Positions 35,224-42,731 of a stretch of DNA of 64,000 bases are shown piece after piece. Under the pieces are notes generated by a model. It was given only the letters and a program-made list of their open reading frames with translations, was not told the origin of the DNA and did not search any database. Source of the DNA: UBA5239 sp040394635. GTDB taxonomy: Bacteria; Verrucomicrobiota; Lentisphaeria; Victivallales; Victivallaceae. Position numbers and translations under genes: made by a program. How positions within the stretch are numbered: position 1 is the first letter of the stretch; every line of letters begins with the position of its first letter. The DNA lies in the NCBI GenBank assembly GCA_040394635.1, contig JBEBRW010000015.1, positions 32,746-96,745 of the forward strand, in the 5' to 3' direction.

Positions 35224-35949
35224 TCAACGGCTCCAAACATCTTTCAGCGGTCCATTGTATGCCGCTATAATCCAGCTTTCGCCCTTTCCGCTCGCAATGA
35301 CGGTTTCAACATGACCATCTGTTCTGGTTGAAACGGATGAGGAACCGTGTCTGCTATATACCTGACTCGCAGTCGCACTGTAAACATAACTCACGAATGG
35401 ATTTCCAATCTTTCTGTTTCTATCGGTAGCTTCAGCGATCAGGAGTGTTCTTGAGGGTGTCTTTAGCTGAGAGGTTTTGACAGGTTGATTATAGGATGGA
35501 TTCGTACTGCTGAAAAGAGCCTGGCTACTGCCGATATACCCGTAATTATACCCGACATCAACGACCGTCCAGGCATTGTCAAATTTCGATTTAGGTTCAT
35601 TTTTGCGTATTCTCTGATAATCGACAGACTCATTTTTCACATTTGTGCAAACAAACAGATTGGTATTTCCTGCATAGCCGCCCTCCGTTAATGTTCCCGG
35701 CCAGTATTCACGGTTTCCGCTGACAGGGTCCATGTAAGTCGTTGACTGAAAGAGAGTAAAAGTCCCTTCGTAATCATCGGTATATTGCATGAAACCAATT
35801 CCCAACTGCTTTTGCTTGCCAATACAGTCAGCCGTTTTCGCCTTCTCACGGGCGGCGTTCAGGGCGGGGAGCAGCATGGCGGCGAGAATCGCGATGATCG
35901 CGATCACGACGAGGAGCTCGATGAGGGTGAAGTTCTTCTGATTTTTCAT
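35224..35949 (-). CDS. Prepilin-type N-terminal cleavage/methylation protein (pseudopilin-like)
   Basis: 241 residues from the ATG at 35949 (GGAG 8 nt upstream). The type III signal KNFTLIELLVVIAIIAILAAMLLPAL is complete, with the cleavage site before Phe and Glu at +5, followed by the NAAREKAKTADCIGKQKQLG helix typical of the many Lentisphaerota/Planctomycetes DUF1559-like pseudopilins. The globular part (YMDPVSGNREYWPGTL, then NYGYIGSSQALF) is beta-rich. Function within a pilus or secretion apparatus is unknown. It sits just upstream of the beta-helix/rhamnosidase operon on the same strand. Confidence 0.88.
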   Translation of the reverse strand: MKNQKNFTLIELLVVIAIIAILAAMLLPALNAAREKAKTADCIGKQKQLGIGFMQYTDDYEGTFTLFQSTTYMDPVSGNREYWPGTLTEGGYAGNTNLFVCTNVKNESVDYQRIRKNEPKSKFDNAWTVVDVGYNYGYIGSSQALFSSTNPSYNQPVKTSQLKTPSRTLLIAEATDRNRKIGNPFVSYVYSATASQVYSRHGSSSVSTRTDGHVETVIASGKGESWIIAAYNGPLKDVWSR

Positions 35950-35983
35950 ATTCTGGTCTCCAATTGTTAACCAATCTGAGAAT

Positions 35984-36046
35984 ATTATAGTGCAGATAGC
36001 CCGGAAAATCCTTGACTTTCGGGCCATTTTATAGTATTATAGTGCC
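35984..36046 (-). promoter_or_regulatory. Tandem GCACTATAAT promoter cores upstream of the pseudopilin gene
   Basis: On the minus strand TATAAT lies at 35989-35984, preceded by GCAC and 35 nt before the ATG; a second copy lies at 36041-36036, preceded by GGCAC. The minus-strand -35 regions are poor. On the plus strand the second core reads TTGACT (36012-36017), 17 nt, TATTAT (36035-36040), a good promoter pointing into the repeat and antisense to the M16 gene. Confidence 0.5.
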
Positions 36047-36053
36047 AAAATGG

Positions 36054-36155
36054 TTTTTATAGGACCTATAGGACGGAATAGGACTTATAGGACAGGTTTC
36101 CGAACTTTCTGGCCACTTCCTATAGGTCCTATTCGTCCTATGTGTCCTATGAAAA
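36054..36155. repeat. Inverted repeat with 9-nt-period arms
   Basis: The left arm (36054-36092) is a run of ATAGGAC units at about 9-nt spacing. The right arm (36119-36155) is its inverted complement with a few mismatches. The spacer is 26 nt. The architecture is the same as at 2399-2545 but the unit sequence differs. Confidence 0.75.
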
Positions 36156-36163
36156 TTGCTCTC

Positions 36164-39118
36164 TTACCGCGGGAAGATATCGTCGACCGAGAGGCGGTGG
36201 ATCGGGCCGAAACGCTCCAGCGCTTTCAGGTCGATTTTGCTTGCGTCGCCTACTACCAGCAGCGCCCGGGGGCGGCCGTCGATTTCCTGACGGTAGAATT
36301 CCAGCAGGTCGAAAACCGAGGCGTCCTGCAGCATCCGGTAGGTCTGCTTGCGGTAATCCAGCGGCAACCCCATGGTGCGGTAGGTTTCCGCCAGGGAAAA
36401 GAGCCGTTCGTCCAGCCAGCGCTCCGCCGCCTGGGTTTTCAGCAATGATTCCCGGCTGTTTTCGATGGCGGTCAGGTTCACCGGGAAGCCGAGATCATTC
36501 ACCGCCTTCATGGCGTCAGGCAGCTTGTCCAGCTGGGTCGAGAGATAGGTGAAGAAGTAATGGTGCATCGTCGGCTGCTCCGGAGTACCGTAGTAGGACG
36601 CGCAACTGTAGGCCAGCGAATTCGATTCGCGGAGCTTCTGGAACGTGACCGAGGACATGCCGCTGCCGTAATACTCGTTGAACAGCATTCGCACCCCGAT
36701 ATCGCTCGAATTGTACAGCCTGCCGCTGGTCAGGTAAAACATGTGCAGTTGGCTGATGTTCGGCACGTCGACCAGGTACACCGCCGGGGCGGTGATCATC
36801 TTCTCGGCGGGCATCAATGGAATCGGCGGGCGCTTCTCGGGCAGCGGCAGCGACAGCAGACCGGTCAGGGTTTGCTTGAGCTCCGCCACGGAACCGTCGG
36901 GAGCCGGGCCGAAATACTGAATCCGGACCGGATAGCTTTTCAGCTCTTTGAGCAACGCGGCAACCTCTTTGGCCGTAACCTGATTCAACTCGTCGGACGA
37001 GAGGTTCGCCGCTTCCAGATAGTCTTTGCCGTACCGCACGTAGGGGGCGAGCCCCTGAAAGAGAATCGCATTGGGCTTTTCCTTCTGTACTTTGCGGTCC
37101 AGCAGGATTTTTCCGACCATTCCCTGCAGGGCTTGCTGGTTCTCGGCGGGCGCGGCCAGCATCTGATCGGCCAGCTTGACGATGGCCGGCAGGTTGCGCC
37201 TGAGACCGCTGATGCTGACGACCGTCTTTTCCATCCCGGAACTGATCGAAACGGAACCGGTCAGTTTGTACAGTTCCTGTTTCAGAACTTCGGCGGACAT
37301 TTTTTCGGTACCGGCCACATTGCTGTAGCCATTAACCAGCTGCATCAGGCGGTTATGAGACGAGCCGACCGGGAAAATATAGTTCAGCTGGAAATAATCG
37401 TTGCGCGGATTCGGAATCCATTCAATCCCGGCGCGGCGGGCGGCGCGGACCGGCTGTCCGTCATAATCCAGTTCCGCCGTGAAGCGCAGTTCATCGCGCT
37501 TGATTCCCTTCTCGAGATCGGGGAACTCGGGCTGAATTTCGGCGGCTTCGATGGCATTGATTTCGCGGAAAAACGCCGAATGTCCCTTGGCGGTGTTGGT
37601 CAGCGGGGTGAGCGGCGGCTTGGACAGTTTTTCGGCGGATTCGAGCGGACCGTTTTTGCGGTAAAAAATCATCCGGTCGGCCGTCAGGTGCTGCCGGGCG
37701 AAGTCCACGATCTGCTGCTTGGTGATTTTCTTCAGCCGGTCCAACTCGCCTACGGTGTCTGCCCACGCGGTGTTGTCGATGAAACTGTCGAGCATCTGAT
37801 TGGCGCGGAATTCATTGTCCTTCAGCGAGCGGCTCTGGCTGAGCTCGAGATGGCCGGTAATGGCCGGAATCAGCCAGTCCGGGAAGTCACCGTTTTTCAG
37901 CTTCGCCAGCTCGGCGTCGAGCAAGGTTTTGGTCTCCTCCGGCGTCGCGTTCCGGCTGGGTACGGCGGTCAGGTACAGCGTGCCGTAAAACCCCAGCTTA
38001 CCGTTACCGGCGGCCGATGACCGCGTCACTTTCTGCGGGATATTCAGGTCCTGATCCAACAGCCCGGCGGAACCGTTGAACAATACCTGACCGGTGATGT
38101 TCAGCAGGTCCAGCTGATGCTGGTCCGGGCGGTCAAACCGCCAGATGATATAGCACAATTCATTTTCCGGCGTGGTCATGGTGTAGACCGATTCGCCTTT
38201 GACAGGCGGGAGCGCGGGAAGCTGATATTCCGGTACTTTGCGCGCCGGCAGCGTGCCGAAGGTTTCTTCGATCCAGCGCAGCGTCTGGTCCACGTCCAGA
38301 TCCCCGGCCAGCACGATCACCATATTTCCCGGCACGTACCACTGATCATAAAATTCCTTCACCCGGCGCGGCGAGGGATTCTTCAAATGCTCCGGCAATC
38401 CGATCACCGGCCGCCCGAACGGATGCCCCGGGAAAAGTTTGCCCAGCATCATCTGATTGAACCGCGGACCGGGCCGGTCCTGATACATATTGTATTCCTC
38501 GAAAACCGTCTCCAGTTCCGTATGAAAACCCCGGAAAACGGGCGATTTGAAACGGTCGAACTGCAACTGCAGAAATTTCTTCAGCTGATTGGCGGGCAAG
38601 CTGTTCAGATATACGGTACGATCGGGCCCGGTATAGGCGTTCAGCCGGTCGCCGCCCATGCCGTTGATGGCCTGGACGAATTCGTTTTGAATGGTGTATT
38701 GACCGGCCTCGGAAGCGAGTTTGTCGATCTCCCGGTAAATGCTCAGGCGCTCGTCGGGGTCGCCGGCCGCCTCGTGGCGTTCGTAGAGCGCCTCGATCTG
38801 CTTCAGCAGCGGCTGTTCTTTGGCGAAGTCGGCGGTGCCGAGCCGCTCGGACCCCTTGAAAAGCAGGTGTTCGAGGTAATGCGCCAGCCCGGTTTTGTCG
38901 GCGGGGTCCTGCAGCGAGCCGGTCCGGAAGCCGAAAAAGGTCTGAATATTAGGCGTTTCCCGATTGACGGACAAACAGACCGTGAGCCCGTTGTCCAGCC
39001 GGTAAATCCGGGCCTGGATCGGGTCGCCGGCCAGCGGCGTATTGTAGAGGATTTCCGTTGCGGCCAGCGAAGTGACGGCAAACAGGATGAGCATGAAAAA
39101 TTGATATGCGCGCTTCAC
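36164..39118 (-). CDS. M16-family zinc metallopeptidase, two-domain pair, exported
   Basis: 984 residues from GTG at 39118, which has AAGGAG 8 nt upstream; the longer frame from 39199 lacks a site. A signal peptide (KRAYQFFMLILFAVTSLAA) precedes a first M16 module with the inverted zinc motif H-Y-L-E-H (GLAHYLEHLLFKG) and downstream Glu ligands (FHTELETVFEEYNMY). A second, inactive-type module starts near residue 530. Such pitrilysin-like proteases degrade peptides in the periplasm. It is divergent from the AraC gene. Confidence 0.88.
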   Translation of the reverse strand: MKRAYQFFMLILFAVTSLAATEILYNTPLAGDPIQARIYRLDNGLTVCLSVNRETPNIQTFFGFRTGSLQDPADKTGLAHYLEHLLFKGSERLGTADFAKEQPLLKQIEALYERHEAAGDPDERLSIYREIDKLASEAGQYTIQNEFVQAINGMGGDRLNAYTGPDRTVYLNSLPANQLKKFLQLQFDRFKSPVFRGFHTELETVFEEYNMYQDRPGPRFNQMMLGKLFPGHPFGRPVIGLPEHLKNPSPRRVKEFYDQWYVPGNMVIVLAGDLDVDQTLRWIEETFGTLPARKVPEYQLPALPPVKGESVYTMTTPENELCYIIWRFDRPDQHQLDLLNITGQVLFNGSAGLLDQDLNIPQKVTRSSAAGNGKLGFYGTLYLTAVPSRNATPEETKTLLDAELAKLKNGDFPDWLIPAITGHLELSQSRSLKDNEFRANQMLDSFIDNTAWADTVGELDRLKKITKQQIVDFARQHLTADRMIFYRKNGPLESAEKLSKPPLTPLTNTAKGHSAFFREINAIEAAEIQPEFPDLEKGIKRDELRFTAELDYDGQPVRAARRAGIEWIPNPRNDYFQLNYIFPVGSSHNRLMQLVNGYSNVAGTEKMSAEVLKQELYKLTGSVSISSGMEKTVVSISGLRRNLPAIVKLADQMLAAPAENQQALQGMVGKILLDRKVQKEKPNAILFQGLAPYVRYGKDYLEAANLSSDELNQVTAKEVAALLKELKSYPVRIQYFGPAPDGSVAELKQTLTGLLSLPLPEKRPPIPLMPAEKMITAPAVYLVDVPNISQLHMFYLTSGRLYNSSDIGVRMLFNEYYGSGMSSVTFQKLRESNSLAYSCASYYGTPEQPTMHHYFFTYLSTQLDKLPDAMKAVNDLGFPVNLTAIENSRESLLKTQAAERWLDERLFSLAETYRTMGLPLDYRKQTYRMLQDASVFDLLEFYRQEIDGRPRALLVVGDASKIDLKALERFGPIHRLSVDDIFPR

Positions 39119-39146
39119 GATATTTCTCCTTTTTTCGATCCATAAC

Positions 39147-39199
39147 TTGATCTTTGAATCATCGGTGAGTATTATAGTGCCAAAACGGAAATTATTCAA
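39147..39199. promoter_or_regulatory. Overlapping divergent promoters for the M16 and AraC genes
   Basis: Plus strand: TTGATC (39147-39152), 17 nt, TATTAT (39170-39175), upstream of the AraC ATG. Minus strand: TTGAAT (39199-39194), 17 nt, TATAAT (39176-39171), 53 nt before the M16 GTG. The two -10 elements share five bases, so only one polymerase can sit here at a time. Confidence 0.65.
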
Positions 39200-40065
39200 T
39201 GATCATTGATTATCATTCTTCGATTGTATCGTTCATCGGCAGCGGACAATTGCCGCTGTGGGTGGCTTATGTGGCGGAGGGGAAGCACCCGGAGCGGCGC
39301 TTTCACGACCACGAATATTCGGAGATCGCCATCGTCATGAAAGGCAGCGCGCGGCACCTCGCCGACAACGGCTCGGCGGCGCTGAAAACCGGCGACGTGG
39401 TGGTGATCCACCCCGGCACCGTTCACGCCTACGACAAAACCGGTGACATGGAGCTCATCAACATCGTTTACGACCGTGCCAAACTCTCGCTGCCGATGCT
39501 GGACGGTTATTCGCTGCCGCTCTTCAAAATATTCTTCCCGGACCGAGGTGAAAAAGTCCCGCCCGAACCGGTTATCCACCTGAAGCCGGACGACCTGAAC
39601 GACATCATCGAAATGATCCGCCGCCTGGAAAACGAGGTGAGGAGTTTCCGGCCCGGCAACCTTTTCGCCAGCCTCGCGCTCTTCATGGAAATCGTGGTGC
39701 AGATCGCCCGCCTGAGCGGCTACGAAATCCCCGAACAGCGCATGCGGTTCCTGATCGGCGACGCGATCAGCCATATCAACAAATACTATGCGCAGCCGGT
39801 GGCGGTGGATGAACTGGTCAAAATCTCGCATATGTCGCGGCGGAATTTCTTCCGCCGTTTCCGTCAGGAAGTCGGCTGCAGCCCGGTCGAATACCTGATG
39901 AAGGTTCGTCTGCACCACGCCTCGGAAATGCTGCTTTACACCGACCGCAGCATCAACGAAATCGCGCAGGACTGCGGCTTTTACGACAGCAATTTCTTCT
40001 GCCGCAAATTCCGCGAAAATTTCTCCATCACCCCGCGCCAGTTCCGCCTCCGCGGCCCCCAATAA
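39199..40065 (+). CDS. AraC-family transcriptional regulator
   Basis: 288 residues. The N-terminal cupin has the metal/sugar-binding type pattern (HPERRFHDHEYSEIAIVMKGSARHLADNG), and two C-terminal HTH motifs follow: VAVDELVKISHMSRRNFFRRFRQEVGCSPVEYL and RSINEIAQDCGFYDSNFFCRKFRENFSITPRQFRL. Resembles regulators of plant-sugar genes. The minus-strand -35 of the M16 promoter overlaps its first codon. Likely regulates the neighbouring M16 or rhamnosidase genes; that is inference. Confidence 0.87.
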   Translation: MIIDYHSSIVSFIGSGQLPLWVAYVAEGKHPERRFHDHEYSEIAIVMKGSARHLADNGSAALKTGDVVVIHPGTVHAYDKTGDMELINIVYDRAKLSLPMLDGYSLPLFKIFFPDRGEKVPPEPVIHLKPDDLNDIIEMIRRLENEVRSFRPGNLFASLALFMEIVVQIARLSGYEIPEQRMRFLIGDAISHINKYYAQPVAVDELVKISHMSRRNFFRRFRQEVGCSPVEYLMKVRLHHASEMLLYTDRSINEIAQDCGFYDSNFFCRKFRENFSITPRQFRLRGPQ

Positions 40066-40070
40066 ATCTT

Positions 40071-40150
40071 AACCACAAAAAGCACAAAAGATCACAAAAT
40101 TAATAAAAAGCAAAGAGAATTTTTTGTGTATTTTTGTGCTTTTTGTGGTT
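40071..40150. repeat. Long AT-rich inverted repeat between convergent genes
   Basis: Arms 40071-40102 and 40118-40150 are near-perfect inverted complements (AACCACAAAAAGCACAAAA type, period 9-10). It could end transcription from both the AraC gene and hisC. Similar AACCAC-type arms occur at 13802-13880. Confidence 0.75.
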
Positions 40151-40157
40151 TAAAAAA

Positions 40158-41213
40158 TTATTTGTAGAGACTATGGGCCACTTCGAGGACCTTGTCGATT
40201 TCCTGGTCGCTGCCGATGCTGATGCGGACGTATTTGCCGGTGACTTCGCCGGGGAAATAACGCACGATCACGGCATTTTCGCGCAGCGTGTCGAAGAAAC
40301 GCCTGCCGTCACCGTCCGGCGGCATGGCAAAAAGGAAATTCGTCTGCGACGGCACGTACTTGAAACCGAGCTTGCCGAGTTCCTGTTCCAGCCGCGCGCG
40401 GGTGGACAGAATGGCGCCGCGGGTCTTCGCCAGATACGCCTGGTCGCTCAGCGCGGCGCGGACGATATACTGGGTCAGCATGTCGACGTTGTACGAGTCC
40501 TTGATCTTCATCATGCCGTCGATCAGTTCCTTGCAGGCCACGGCGTAGCCGAAACGGATTCCGGCCAGCGAATAGCTCTTGGACATGGTCCGGCTGACGA
40601 TCAGATTGTCGTATTCACGGACCAGCGCCATGCAGTTGTCGTCGGAGAAATCGGCATAGGCTTCGTCCATCAGCACCACGCCGTCGAACCCCTCGATGAT
40701 CTTGCGCATTTGCGCCATCGGGAAGGCATTGCCGGTGGGGGCGTTCGGCCGCGCGATGATCAGCAGGTTCGCCTGCGCCGCCTGTTCCAGCACGTCGTCC
40801 GGAATACCGAAACCGGCGGTCAGGTTGATCCGGATGACCGGGGCCTCCTGCATCTGCGCGAGCACCGGGTACAGCGAGTATGACGGATTGAAACAAGCCA
40901 GCGGCAAATCCGGGGCGCAAAAACAGCGCATGGCGATATTCAGGATATCGTCGGAACCGTTGCCGGCGATGACCATACCCAGCTCGACATGGTTGAGTCT
41001 GGCGATGGTTTCGCGGGCGATATCGGCCAGCGGCTGGGGGTACAGACGCAGACGCTCGGTGGCAAAATCGCGAATCGCCTCGAACACGCCGGGGGCGGGC
41101 GGATACGGATTTTCGTTGGTATTGATTTTGATCAAATTATCGATTTTGGGTTGTTCGCCGGGCACGTAACCGGCCATGGCGTCAACCGCGGGGCGGAAAT
41201 ATGATTTTTTCAT
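40158..41213 (-). CDS. hisC: Histidinol-phosphate aminotransferase
   Basis: 351 residues. Class I/II PLP aminotransferase with the family starts KINTNENPYPPAP and GNGSDDIL, VLMDEAYADFS, and the PLP Lys in SRTMSKSYSLAGIRFGYA (near residue 216). It converts imidazole acetol phosphate to histidinol phosphate. The ATG overlaps the hisD stop by 4 bp, so the two are coupled. Only these two his genes are in the window. Confidence 0.93.
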   Translation of the reverse strand: MKKSYFRPAVDAMAGYVPGEQPKIDNLIKINTNENPYPPAPGVFEAIRDFATERLRLYPQPLADIARETIARLNHVELGMVIAGNGSDDILNIAMRCFCAPDLPLACFNPSYSLYPVLAQMQEAPVIRINLTAGFGIPDDVLEQAAQANLLIIARPNAPTGNAFPMAQMRKIIEGFDGVVLMDEAYADFSDDNCMALVREYDNLIVSRTMSKSYSLAGIRFGYAVACKELIDGMMKIKDSYNVDMLTQYIVRAALSDQAYLAKTRGAILSTRARLEQELGKLGFKYVPSQTNFLFAMPPDGDGRRFFDTLRENAVIVRYFPGEVTGKYVRISIGSDQEIDKVLEVAHSLYK

Positions 41214-42505
41214 GATTCGAATCCTCTGATTTCGCCGCTGCGGCCGTGGGCGTCGAGCCCCTCCATTTCGGCGAATGCCTTGACCAGCGCGATTTCGGGC
41301 TGGACGGCTTCTTTGGTATAATTAAGCGTACTCATGCGGCGGAAAAATCCTTCCACCGTCAGCCCGGAGAAGAAACGTCCGCTCCCGGCGGTCGGCAGCA
41401 CGTGGCTCGGCCCGGCACAGAAATCGCCGATCGGCTCGGGCGTCCATTCACCGATGAAAATGGCGCCGGCGGCCCGGATTTTCTTCGCGGTGCTTTCCGC
41501 GTCGCGACACATGATTTCCAGGTGCTCGGAGGCATAGCGGCTCGCGACATCGGCCGCTTCGTCCAGGTCCTTGACCAGGATGAAATACACGCCGTTGTCC
41601 AGCACTTTGTCCACGGTGGCGCTGCGAGTGAGCTGCTGCTTCTGAATGTCGAGTTCGACCTGAACTTTTTCGATCAGCGCGGCATCGGTGGTGACCAGTA
41701 CGGCCTGTTCGAGACCGCTGCCGTGTTCGGCCTGCGACAACATGTCGGCGGCGATGAATTCCGGCCTTGCGGAGTCGTCGGCCACGATCATGATTTCGGA
41801 CGGTCCCGCCACCATGTCGAGCGCCACATGCCCGTAAACCTGCTTCTTGGCGGAGGTCACCCAGGCATTGCCGGGGCCGACGATCTTGTCGACCTTGCGC
41901 ACCGTATCAGTGCCATAAGCCAGCGCGCCGATGGCGTAAACGCCGCCCAGGCGGTAAATTTCAGTAACCCCGGCGGCTTTCATGGCAAAGAGCACGGCGG
42001 GATGAATCTTGCCCTCGGAATTGGCGGGGGTCACGGCCACGATCTCGGCCACTCCGGCCGCCCCGGCAATTCCCGCCGTGTGGATGACCGTAGAAACCAG
42101 CGGCGCGGTGCCGCCCGGCACATAAACACCCACGCGCTCCATCGGCACGAAACGCTCGCCGAGCGTCACGCCCGGCCGCGGCGAATACGTCCAATCCTTC
42201 GGGATACGCTGTTTGGCGAACGACACCACATTGGCCAGCGCCGTGGTGATGGCGCGCTTCCATTCGTCGCTGATCTGCGCGGCGGCGGCCTCGATTTCGG
42301 CATCGCTGACCCTGAACTGCTCCGGGGTCAGTTTGACGCGGTCGAACTTCTCCGCGAATTTGACCAGCGCGGCATCGCCGTCGCGCTCGACCTCGGAGAG
42401 GATTTCGCGCACGGATGCATCGACTTCCGGCGGTGTGGCCGGACGATTGAAAATCTTCGCCAGTTCCATTTCGAAACCGGGTCGGGTGCAATCGATAATC
42501 TGCAT
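41210..42505 (-). CDS. hisD: Histidinol dehydrogenase
   Basis: 431 residues, full length. Signatures: MERVGVYVPGGTAPLVSTV near residue 127, the GPGNAWVTSAKKQVYGHVALDMVAGPSE block near 230, zinc-ligand His in LSQAEHGSGLEQA, and GPSHVLPTAGSGRFFSGL near 372. It oxidises histidinol to histidine in two NAD-dependent steps. AAGGGA lies 7-8 nt upstream of the ATG. Confidence 0.96.
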   Translation of the reverse strand: MQIIDCTRPGFEMELAKIFNRPATPPEVDASVREILSEVERDGDAALVKFAEKFDRVKLTPEQFRVSDAEIEAAAAQISDEWKRAITTALANVVSFAKQRIPKDWTYSPRPGVTLGERFVPMERVGVYVPGGTAPLVSTVIHTAGIAGAAGVAEIVAVTPANSEGKIHPAVLFAMKAAGVTEIYRLGGVYAIGALAYGTDTVRKVDKIVGPGNAWVTSAKKQVYGHVALDMVAGPSEIMIVADDSARPEFIAADMLSQAEHGSGLEQAVLVTTDAALIEKVQVELDIQKQQLTRSATVDKVLDNGVYFILVKDLDEAADVASRYASEHLEIMCRDAESTAKKIRAAGAIFIGEWTPEPIGDFCAGPSHVLPTAGSGRFFSGLTVEGFFRRMSTLNYTKEAVQPEIALVKAFAEMEGLDAHGRSGEIRGFES

Positions 42506-42535
42506 AATGATATCCCTTCAATTATTTATCCGGTA

Positions 42536-42564
42536 AATATATCACAAATCGCCAATATTACCAA
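42536..42564 (-). promoter_or_regulatory. Candidate promoter of hisD-hisC
   Basis: On the minus strand TTGGTA (42564-42559), a 17-nt spacer, then TATATT (42541-42536), 31 nt before the hisD ATG. No attenuator-like His-codon leader is visible. Confidence 0.55.
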
Positions 42565-42640
42565 TTTTAAGCGATGAATGTATCACGGAAACCGCATTCG
42601 GATTTCATCCCCGGCTTCTGTTTATTTTTTAATTTATACT

Positions 42641-42673
42641 TTTTTTCTGGAATTTTTCTGGAATTTTTTTGGA
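42641..42673. repeat. Short direct repeats upstream of the histidine kinase
   Basis: Three successive copies of a TTTCTGGAATT-like unit (the third degenerate) lie about 60-90 bp before the kinase ATG. They could be a regulator site or simple repeats. The remainder of the 226-bp divergent gap shows no clear promoter for the kinase. Confidence 0.4.
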
Positions 42674-42731
42674 AACCATGGTACTGTAATGAAGAGATTT
42701 TGAGCCAAATCCCCTGGAGAATAATGCACTA

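Noticed and set aside
40071..40150. Spaced short repeats as a CRISPR array
   Set aside because: Units are 9-10 nt without 25-40-nt repeats and unique spacers; there are no cas genes in the window.
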